From contig JALHOW010000005.1 of the NCBI GenBank assembly GCA_022842785.1, positions 186,001-250,000 of the forward strand: a DNA stretch of 64,000 nt, written 5' to 3'. Made by a program: the position numbers and the translations under genes. The notes beneath the pieces were generated by a model. It was not told the DNA's origin and did not search any database. It saw only the letters and a list, made by a program, of their open reading frames with translations. Source of the stretch: Hyphomicrobiaceae bacterium (GTDB lineage Bacteria > Pseudomonadota > Alphaproteobacteria > Rhizobiales > Hyphomicrobiaceae). Positions 58,143 through 64,000 of this stretch are shown here, piece after piece (the stretch's first letter is position 1; every line of letters starts with the position of its first letter).

Positions 58143-58718
58143 TTATTCCCAGACGCTCAGCAGATCGCCGGCATCGTCATCGCGCGAGGGAGACACCTTT
58201 GCCGGCGTGCCGAGCATGAGGAATGCCGCCAGCTCTTCCTCGTTTGCGATTCCGAGCGCGAGACGGACACGGCGCGACGTCGCCGAATGCCCACTGCGCA
58301 AACAGCCGGCATAACCGAGCGCCGAGGCCGCGAGCAGCATGTTTTCGATTGCCGCGCCGGCCGCGAGCATCTGATCGGTGATCGAAACGCGCGGATGATC
58401 GCGGACGATGCGCAGCACCACTGCCAGAAGCATGGCGCCGCGATAAGCCTTCTCACCGGCCCGCTCGATCTCGGTAGCCGGCGCCCCCGGGTCACGCTCC
58501 GCCTTGGCCTCGCGGAAGGCGGCCGCGAGATCGCCACGGCGCTCGGTCGGAATGAGGATGAAACGATAGGGTTTGAGATTCTTGTGGTCCGGTGCCGCGG
58601 CTGCCGCGCGCAGGATCAGCGCGAGTTCCTCAGGCGTCGGCGTCGGCGCGATCAGAAATCTCGGCGAAACGGACCGCCGCGAGAGAACGAGATCGAGCGC
58701 CTGAGTTTTGTCGACCAT
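58143..58718 (-). CDS. Nitroreductase family protein
   Basis: This is a 191-residue FMN enzyme. The motif SRRSVSPRFL near the N-terminus binds the FMN phosphate, AAAAPDHKNLKPYRFILI is the nitroreductase core, and AAGAAIENMLLAASALGYAGCLRSG is the dimer and flavin segment. It is like the YdjA/RutE branch of NAD(P)H nitroreductases. The substrate is unknown. GGAGGGAAGGCATACA precedes the ATG at 58718, which excludes the longer frame. It follows the LysR gene on the same strand with a 77-base gap. Confidence 0.9.
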   Translation of the reverse strand: MVDKTQALDLVLSRRSVSPRFLIAPTPTPEELALILRAAAAAPDHKNLKPYRFILIPTERRGDLAAAFREAKAERDPGAPATEIERAGEKAYRGAMLLAVVLRIVRDHPRVSITDQMLAAGAAIENMLLAASALGYAGCLRSGHSATSRRVRLALGIANEEELAAFLMLGTPAKVSPSRDDDAGDLLSVWE

Positions 58719-58795
58719 TGTATGCCTTCCTCCCTGCGCCCCGAGGCGCAGCCCATCGCGCACTAGTTTACCGCCACGCGTGGCGGCTGAAAGCC

Positions 58796-59710
58796 TCATG
58801 CTGCGTCAAAACGGTCCCATTCGGGTCGCGCGCCGAACCGGGCTGCCAGAAAGTCGATGAACACGCGCGTCTTCGCGGCAAGATAGCGGTTTGGCGTGTA
58901 CAGCGCGTAGATGCCGAGCACCGTGCGCTCATGGCGGGGCAGCACCAGCACGAGATTGCCCGCGGCGATGTCGCACCCGACGAGAAATGTCGGCAGCTCG
59001 GTAATGCCCTGTCCGGCGAGTGCGGCATTGCGCAGGATATGGCCGTTGTTGGAATTCAGTGCCATCTTGAGCGGTATCGATGCGGTGCTGCCGTCTGCCT
59101 TGGCATACGACCAGCGCTGCAGCCCTGCCGCGCCATAGCCGAGCCAGCGGTGCTGCGCGAGCTCGTCGGGCTCGGTTGGCGTACCGTGCGCGGCAAGGTA
59201 AGCCGGCGATGCCACGACAACGCGCCGTGCGGGCGCGAGCTTGCGCGCAATCAGGCTCGAATCTGTCAGCGCCGCGATGCGGATCGTGACGTCCACGCCT
59301 TCTTCGAGCGGATCGATGAAGCGGTCGTTCAGCGTCATCTCGACATTCAGGTCCGGGTAGGCGGCCATGAAGTCCGCGATGGCATCGCCCAGATAGAGCA
59401 TTCCGAACGACATGGGCGCGTTGATGCGCAGCAGCCCCCTCGGCTCCTCATGAAGGCGGGAGATCTGAAGCTCGGTCTCGTCGATACGTGAGAGAATGTC
59501 GAGGCAGCGCTCGTAGTACGAGAGACCGGCCTCGGTGGGGCTGACGCGCCGGGTCGTGCGGTCGAGCAGTCGGGCGCCGAGGATCTGTTCCAGCTCCATC
59601 ACGGCCTTGCTGACGGCGGAGCGCGTGAGGCCCAGCGCGCGGCCAGCCTCCGCGTAGTTGCCGAGGGCCACCACCTTGGCAAAGGCATTCATCGCCTCGA
59701 GCTTGTCCAT
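58796..59710 (-). CDS. LysR family transcriptional regulator
   Basis: This is a 304-residue LTTR. The HTH region MNAFAKVVALGNYAEAGRALGLTRSAVSKAVMELEQILGARLLDRTTRRVSPTEAG shows the standard N-domain, followed by a periplasmic-binding-type effector domain. The start at 59710 gives the typical MDKLEAMNAFAKVV. It is divergent from wrbA, so it likely controls wrbA and itself. Palindrome ATCCAAATTGGAT lies at 59721-59733. The inducer is unknown; quinones are plausible from the neighbour. Confidence 0.92.
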   Translation of the reverse strand: MDKLEAMNAFAKVVALGNYAEAGRALGLTRSAVSKAVMELEQILGARLLDRTTRRVSPTEAGLSYYERCLDILSRIDETELQISRLHEEPRGLLRINAPMSFGMLYLGDAIADFMAAYPDLNVEMTLNDRFIDPLEEGVDVTIRIAALTDSSLIARKLAPARRVVVASPAYLAAHGTPTEPDELAQHRWLGYGAAGLQRWSYAKADGSTASIPLKMALNSNNGHILRNAALAGQGITELPTFLVGCDIAAGNLVLVLPRHERTVLGIYALYTPNRYLAAKTRVFIDFLAARFGARPEWDRFDAA

Positions 59711-59720
59711 GAGCCATTGT

Positions 59721-59733
59721 ATCCAAATTGGAT
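59721..59733. promoter_or_regulatory. Palindrome upstream of the LysR gene
   Basis: ATCCAA-A-TTGGAT is a 6+1+6 inverted repeat located 10 bases before the LysR start and within the LysR-wrbA gap (59711-59975). It might be an autoregulatory site. If the LysR start were further upstream (59746), it would lie inside the gene, so this is tentative. Confidence 0.35.
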
Positions 59734-59975
59734 GCAGTGTGGCCATTTCGTAGCGCATTGATCGTGAAACCTCCAGTCCATACTTAAGGGCATGGGCTTC
59801 GACCTGCCGTGTCACGCGGGGAGTTGAAGTTTTCAGGCTGACAACGACAGGCCCGCTGTTCGAGCGGCGCATCTGACGGAACCCGTCCGCCTGCACACTG
59901 TTAGCGAAACAGGCTGGTGTCCGGCCCAGAGAATTCCTGTCGCCCCAAGCGACCCAGACAACGGGAGAAAAGATC

Positions 59976-60575
59976 ATGAGCAAGGTACTGGTTCTCTACT
60001 ATTCGAGCTATGGCCACATCGAGAAGATGGCCCAAGCCGTTGCCGAAGGCGCGCGCGAAGCGGGCGCCCAGGTCGACATCAAGCGCGTGCCGGAACTCGT
60101 TCCCGAGGAGGTCGCGAAGAAGTCAGGCTTCAAGCTCGACCAGGCGGCGCCGGTTGCGACCGTGGATGATTTGCCGAACTACGACGCGATCGTCTTTGGC
60201 GTGCCGACACGCTTCGGCAATATGCCCGCGCAGATGAAGAACTTCCTCGATCAGACCGGCGGGCTCTGGATGAAGGGCGCGCTGATCGGCAAGGTCGGTA
60301 GCGTGTTCAGCTCCACTGCGACCCAGCATGGTGGGCAGGAGAGCACGATCCTCTCGACGCATACCGTGCTGCTCCACCACGGCATGGTCATTGCCGGCCT
60401 GCCCTATTCCTTCCAGGGCCAGATGGGCGTGAAGGAGGTCACGGGCGGCTCGCCTTACGGCGCATCGACCATTGCCGATGGCGACGGCTCGCGCCAGCCT
60501 TCGGAGAACGAGCTTGCCGGTGCCCGCTTCCAGGGTCGCCACGTGGCCGGCCTTGCCGCCAAGCTCGCAGCATGA
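59976..60575 (+). CDS. wrbA: NAD(P)H:quinone oxidoreductase type IV (WrbA)
   Basis: This is a flavodoxin-like FMN protein of 199 residues that reduces quinones by two electrons, avoiding semiquinones. Features: [23 protein letters not shown] (FMN phosphate loop), [28 protein letters not shown] and [14 protein letters not shown], all diagnostic of WrbA. CAACGGGAGAAAAGATC is the ribosome binding site. Divergent from a LysR regulator; a strong hairpin follows the stop. Confidence 0.97.
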   Translation: MSKVLVLYYSSYGHIEKMAQAVAEGAREAGAQVDIKRVPELVPEEVAKKSGFKLDQAAPVATVDDLPNYDAIVFGVPTRFGNMPAQMKNFLDQTGGLWMKGALIGKVGSVFSSTATQHGGQESTILSTHTVLLHHGMVIAGLPYSFQGQMGVKEVTGGSPYGASTIADGDGSRQPSENELAGARFQGRHVAGLAAKLAA

Positions 60576-60580
60576 CGATC

Positions 60581-60617
60581 GCGGTGGGATGGCTGTGCAG
60601 ACCAGCCATCCCACCGC
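60581..60617 (+). terminator. Strong terminator-like hairpin after wrbA
   Basis: GCGGTGGGATGGCTG (60581-60595) pairs perfectly with CAGCCATCCCACCGC (60603-60617) around a 7-base loop, TGCAGAC. It is followed by the moderately AT-rich GCAAAGATTTATTG. There is no run of T, but it is the longest perfect stem I noticed in the window, and it begins 5 bases after the wrbA stop. Confidence 0.7.
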
Positions 60618-60688
60618 GCAAAGATTTATTGCGATCGTGTGCAATCAGCGCTGAACTGAAACCGACAGCATTCGAGTGGAGAAACGCG

Positions 60689-60985
60689 ATGGCCGACATC
60701 AAGATCGAGCGGGAACTGACGCCGACCAAGGGCCGCTATGTAGCCCGCATCGATGGCATCGAGGGCGAAGGCGAGCTGACGTTCTCGCGCGCCAGCCCGA
60801 CGCTTGTGATCGCGGATCACACCCTCGCGCCGGATTCCATGCGCGGCATGGGTGTCGCCAAGGCCATGGTCGACCGCCTGATCGCGGACGCCCGCAGCGA
60901 AAGCTTCAAGATCTTCGCGCTCTGCCCGTACGTGAAATCTCAGTTTGACCGCCATCCCGAATGGGCCGACGTCAAATCGAACTGA
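60689..60985 (+). CDS. Small GNAT family acetyltransferase (YidJ-like)
   Basis: This is a 98-residue protein of the N-acetyltransferase CG subtype (Acetyltransf_CG). FSRASPTLVIADHTLAPDSMRGMGVAKAMVDRLIADAR contains the acetyl-CoA loop (RGMGVAKAM) and a helix. CPYVKSQFDRHPEW is the conserved C-terminal block of this short family. The start at 60689 has GTGGAGAAACGC upstream. The substrate is unknown. It is convergent with cpaD, only three bases apart. Confidence 0.9.
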   Translation: MADIKIERELTPTKGRYVARIDGIEGEGELTFSRASPTLVIADHTLAPDSMRGMGVAKAMVDRLIADARSESFKIFALCPYVKSQFDRHPEWADVKSN

Positions 60986-60988
60986 GGG

Positions 60989-61702
60989 TTACTTTTTCGT
61001 TGTGTCCTCGGCCTTGGCCTTGGTCTCAACTGTATCGCCCTTCTCCGGCGCGATGTACTTGCTCCACGTCTGCGAGCGCCGCTCTGCCGAGCGCGGTTGC
61101 TCGTCCTGCGGCCGCTGAAGATCACGGCTGTTCGCGACCATGCCGGCGAGATTGCGCTGCGTCGCGCAGCCGAACTCAGGATAGTTGAGGCGCTCCGGAT
61201 CGCGCGCTACATCGCGATGCCAGTGTCCGCATTCCGGCGCGACCGCCTGAGGGCTGGCATAGCTCAGCCGCACGACAGGTCGCCCGCGCTTCCCATCCGC
61301 ATGACGAACCCGCACGACCCGTTGGGGCGCCACATCGACGTCGCGCAGGATGCGTCCGAGCTCCGCCAGAATCTGCGATGTGCCGGCGTCGGCGTGGCCG
61401 GGTACCGAGATGGACAGCTGGCCGACACCCTCCGCCTTGTAGCGCGCGACGAAGCGATGCATATCCGCTGATTGATTGTGACTGATGTCACGGGCCCGCG
61501 GAGGTGTATCGATGTTGAGCACACGCCGCTCGTCCACGAAGCCGATGGGATGACGCACATCCACGTCGTTCAGCGCCACGCCCATATAGTCCGGCAGGCG
61601 CGGTTGGCGCTCATCGCAAGCGGCGAGGGTGAGGCTCGCCGCTACTGCTGCCGTCGCGGCGGCAATGCTTATGGCGCGGAAGCGCGATGCTGCATTGGAC
61701 AT
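60989..61702 (-). CDS. cpaD: Tad pilus assembly lipoprotein CpaD
   Basis: The 237-residue precursor has a lipoprotein signal ending LAAC (Cys29). It shows the CpaD-specific segments ECGHWHRDVARDPERLNYPEFGCATQRNLAGMVANSRDLQRP. CpaD is an outer-membrane lipoprotein of the Tad (Flp) type IVc pilus and helps the CpaC secretin. It follows cpaC with a 5-base gap. Downstream is a convergent GNAT gene rather than cpaE/cpaF, so the operon is split here. Confidence 0.92.
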   Translation of the reverse strand: MSNAASRFRAISIAAATAAVAASLTLAACDERQPRLPDYMGVALNDVDVRHPIGFVDERRVLNIDTPPRARDISHNQSADMHRFVARYKAEGVGQLSISVPGHADAGTSQILAELGRILRDVDVAPQRVVRVRHADGKRGRPVVRLSYASPQAVAPECGHWHRDVARDPERLNYPEFGCATQRNLAGMVANSRDLQRPQDEQPRSAERRSQTWSKYIAPEKGDTVETKAKAEDTTKK

Positions 61703-61707
61703 CGTGG

Positions 61708-63228
61708 TCAGCCTTTCGTGCCCGCATCGGGATAGGCGATGATGAAACCGAACTCGCCGTCGAGCGAGCCGCCGATCGGGCCATACAGACGGTGCATATG
61801 GCCGAAGAAGATGCTCTTGAGATCGCTCGCCGGGGCGAAGTTCTTGTCCGGCTTCGCAGCCTGCGCTTTCGTCATGTGCGTCGCGATGTAGGGCGTCACA
61901 AGAATGACGAGTTCTGTCTCGCGCCGGCGATAATCGTTCGAGCGGAAGAGCTGGCCGAGTACGGGCAAGTTCTTGAGGCCCGGCACGCCCTCGACACTCT
62001 GGCGCGTATCGTCCGAGAGCATTCCCGCCATGGCAAGCGTTCCGCCGCTCGGCATTTCGAGCGTTGTGCTCGCCTTCCGCAACTTGAGAGCTGGAATGGC
62101 GATGCTATTGACGGTGACGGCGCCCTCCGTCGAAAGCTCGCTAACCTCGGCGCTGATCGAGAGACTGATCCGCCCGTCGCTCAGCACGAGCGGCTTGAAT
62201 TTTGTGCTGACGCCGAACGACTTGAACTCGACTGTGACCTTGCCGTCATCGCCCGAGACGGGAATTGGGAACTCGCCGCCAGCCAGAAACTCCGCCGTCT
62301 CACCCGAAAGGGCCGTGAGATTGGGCTCGGCCAGCGTGCGCATCAGACCTGTACGCTCGAGCATTTCGATGAACGCCACGACGGAGTTGTCGCCGCTGCT
62401 CCAACCGATGCGTGACGAGACACCGGCTGCGCCCGTCGCAATGTTTCCGCCGGTAGAAAGCAGCGGCGCAACTGAACTCGTTACCGGAAAAGCGTTGGCG
62501 ACTACCTTCGCAAAGTTGAAGTTGCCGCTCTTTAGAACCCCATTCGGGAAATCTACACCGAGCCTTCGCAGTGCCTCCCGCTGCATCTCTGCAACCGTGA
62601 CTTTCAGCAGAACCTGCTCTTTGGCGGGCTCCACCACGGTCAGCAGGTTGACCACGCTGTCCTTCTTCTTCATCGCGCGCTGTGCGAGCTCGGCGGCGCG
62701 GTTGGCGTCCACTGGCGTCATCACGCTGCCACTCAGCACTACGTTGTCGCCCATCGTGTCGACGCTGATCTTCGAGCCCGGCAGCAGGCGATGGAGCGCT
62801 TCGCTGATCGCCGTGAGATCGCGTGCGACCACAATCTCGAGCAGGAGAACCTTCTGCCCGTTGGCGCCCATGAAAAATGCGTTGGCCTCGCCCTGGTCTT
62901 TGGCGAGAAGGTAGACTTGGCGCTGCGACTTGACGACGGCGTTGACGACCTCGGGATTGGATACGAGGACGTTCTCCAGATCGACCGGCAGCTCGATCAG
63001 CATCGACTTGTCGACACCAATCGTGATCCGGCGCGTCGCGGGCAGCGGCACATTGGCCGGCACCCTCATATAGGAACGATGCCCCGCGTCGGTGCCGAAG
63101 CCCGAGGCTTGCTGTCCCTGCGCAACGACACTCGTGCTGCCGAAGCAGACAGTGCACGCCGCGAGGAAGAGCAGAGCAAACCGGCGAATGCCGATCCACG
63201 AATTGAACGTACTTTCGAACACAGTCAC
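61708..63228 (-). CDS. cpaC: Tad pilus outer-membrane secretin CpaC
   Basis: This is a secretin of about 506 residues. A signal peptide (FALLFLAACTVCFG ... VAQG) is followed by an N-terminal SDR-type domain (RITIGVDKSMLIELPVDLENVLVSNPEVV) and a BON domain (SKISVDTMGDNVVLSGSVMTPVDANRA). The secretin core has the pattern FLAGGEFPIPVS, STTLEMPSGGTLAMAGML and VPGLKNLPVLGQLFRSNDYRRRETELVILVTPYIA. The start is a GTG (63228 or 63222), with GGGGG upstream. A TTG-started frame to 63264 is less likely. It makes the outer-membrane pore of the pilus. Confidence 0.93.
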   Translation of the reverse strand: MTVFESTFNSWIGIRRFALLFLAACTVCFGSTSVVAQGQQASGFGTDAGHRSYMRVPANVPLPATRRITIGVDKSMLIELPVDLENVLVSNPEVVNAVVKSQRQVYLLAKDQGEANAFFMGANGQKVLLLEIVVARDLTAISEALHRLLPGSKISVDTMGDNVVLSGSVMTPVDANRAAELAQRAMKKKDSVVNLLTVVEPAKEQVLLKVTVAEMQREALRRLGVDFPNGVLKSGNFNFAKVVANAFPVTSSVAPLLSTGGNIATGAAGVSSRIGWSSGDNSVVAFIEMLERTGLMRTLAEPNLTALSGETAEFLAGGEFPIPVSGDDGKVTVEFKSFGVSTKFKPLVLSDGRISLSISAEVSELSTEGAVTVNSIAIPALKLRKASTTLEMPSGGTLAMAGMLSDDTRQSVEGVPGLKNLPVLGQLFRSNDYRRRETELVILVTPYIATHMTKAQAAKPDKNFAPASDLKSIFFGHMHRLYGPIGGSLDGEFGFIIAYPDAGTKG

Positions 63229-63790
63229 ATGCCCCCGCTGATACGGAGGACCCACGCGACGCAATACATCTGGCCCCCAGCCGGGGCAGACAAACCATAC
63301 GCCGATCGTGCCAAGTCTCTCTTCTCAGGGCGCCACCACGCTGGAGCCGCATCGGGAGAACTCGTGCACTGTCGGACGTCGTGACCTTCGCTCAAACCCA
63401 GCCTAGTGTCGTCACTGCCATGACTGCACCCTAGGCGAGGCCTCGACCGCTAGGTCCCTGCCTACCCCACACCAACAAGTGATCACGAAATCTTTCGCAG
63501 CGAACAGCCTTCCCTCACTAGGCCCTGTGACCTTTACCGGGCCCGTCCACAGCTTGTGCAAGCCGGCCGCCCTCTATTGTCGACGCGTCTTTCAGCGCTG
63601 GAACTGGGCTGAATCGGCGATTTCACGCCAAACGGCTAAGCGGCACGCAGAATTTTTCGCACTGGGCCGACGCCCGCTTTAGACGCGGCCGCCAGCAGCT
63701 GAGCGAACTGTGCATAAGCCTGCTGTAGCCGGAACATAATCCTAATGCGCGGCAGACGACCCGTCAGTCGGCCGCCCATTGGCCGCGCGA
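63229..63790. other. Long gap between the TadG-like gene and cpaC
   Basis: This 562-base stretch has no credible gene. It should hold the cpaC promoter on the minus strand. A 10-base palindrome, CGAGGCCTCG, occurs at 63436-63445, with CTAG on both sides. No CpaB (RcpC) or Flp pilin sequence is visible, although these normally lie next to cpaC. Confidence 0.4.
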
Positions 63791-64000
63791 TCAGCCCGCG
63801 ACGCGCAGATTCGAGATCTCGCGGCCAATGGCCTGAAACACCTGATACAGCGCCGCGCCATTGCTCGCCGCGAAGGCCTTGGTGCTGTCTGTGGCGCAGT
63901 CGCCGAGCAGGGCGCGGGTCGTGGTGTCGTTCTCCAGCCGGAAGGCGATCGTGTAGATGACGATGCCACGTGCTTTTGCGTTCGCGCACGCCGACCGCGT
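63791..64000 (-). CDS. TadG-like pilus protein with vWA domain, C-terminus (5' part beyond window)
   Basis: The minus-strand frame is open from the window end to a TGA at 63791-63793 and has no start inside. The last 69 residues include CANAKARGIVIYTIAFRLE, LLGDCATDSTKAFAA and LYQVFQAIGREISNLRVAG. This is the usual end of alphaproteobacterial TadE/TadG-like proteins with a von Willebrand A domain. It is probably a pilus or surface-associated protein in the inner membrane/periplasm. It is on the same strand as cpaC, after a 562-base gap. Confidence 0.8.
   Translation of the reverse strand, partial: TRSACANAKARGIVIYTIAFRLENDTTTRALLGDCATDSTKAFAASNGAALYQVFQAIGREISNLRVAG

Noticed and set aside
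59711-59983. N-terminal extension of the LysR regulator
   Set aside because: The typical LTTR start MDKLEAMNAF lies at 59710; the upstream codons show no resemblance and would run into the wrbA promoter region.
63636-63989. Minus-strand frames covering the window end with Arg-rich products
   Set aside because: They are out of frame with the TadG-like C-terminus at 63791-64000, which has clear family motifs but no start codon inside the window.

Overview
The window is one contiguous, GC-rich, gene-dense stretch of bacterial chromosome. It holds no rRNA, tRNA, CRISPR array, insertion sequence or phage module that I can see. The gene set points to an alphaproteobacterium, most likely a member of the Hyphomicrobiales (rhizobia/Hyphomicrobium-like). 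The clues are the dcw cluster running into lpxC-bamD-ligA, the dacC-tmk-holB-metG-tatD-MBL block, a CpaC/CpaD-type Tad pilus locus, a serine-glyoxylate aminotransferase, and short palindromic dispersed repeats of a kind common in that order. Genus is not determined.

Layout. 1-7.0 kb: the end of a Lon-like protease gene overlapping a Usp-like gene, a convergent EF-G paralogue with a changed G3 motif, then a beta-hydroxyacid dehydrogenase and a fumarase/adenylosuccinate-lyase-type enzyme. 7.0-11.1 kb: minus-strand truA, an SDR, an MFS transporter and a CHAD protein. 11.2-12.9 kb: thiS-thiG-thiE with overlapping ends. 13.3-16.3 kb: a PL14-like lyase, an ABM-type monooxygenase, rph and a methyltransferase. 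16.3-22.0 kb: an amidase and a giant FAD/Fe-S dehydrogenase, divergent from serine-glyoxylate aminotransferase. 22.1-28.4 kb: housekeeping block dacC, tmk, holB, metG, tatD, MBL hydrolase. 28.4-31.4 kb: rimK, a small membrane ORF and a BT1-like transporter.

31.4-49.6 kb is the core of the window: the cell-envelope/division cluster, all on the minus strand. In transcription order it reads mraY, an intruding secreted beta-propeller gene, murD, ftsW, murG, murC, murB, ddl, ftsQ, ftsA, ftsZ, a 450-bp gap, lpxC, bamD, ligA. Most junctions overlap by a few bases or nearly abut, so this is one expression unit for lipid II synthesis, septal assembly and outer-membrane biogenesis. The upstream dcw half (mraZ to murF) is absent at the expected place.

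50.0-54.9 kb: a deacetylase-family hydrolase with RidA, then a molybdate module (modE, modA, modB, modC) with a good Mo-box-like inverted repeat. 55.0-60.9 kb: a cysteine desulfurase, a Tat-exported transglutaminase-like protein with a TlpA-like thioredoxin, a nitroreductase, a LysR regulator divergent from wrbA, and a small GNAT protein. 61.0-64.0 kb: part of a Tad pilus locus (cpaD, cpaC and, at the window edge, the C-terminus of a TadG-like protein).

I found no clearly undescribed multi-gene system. The most interesting points are the EF-G paralogue lacking the catalytic His, the beta-propeller gene inside the dcw cluster, the FtsZ that ends without a recognisable C-terminal peptide, candidate Mo-box and CtrA-type sites, and the fragmented Tad locus. 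Starts were chosen by eye from family length and Shine-Dalgarno spacing; several are uncertain and marked so.
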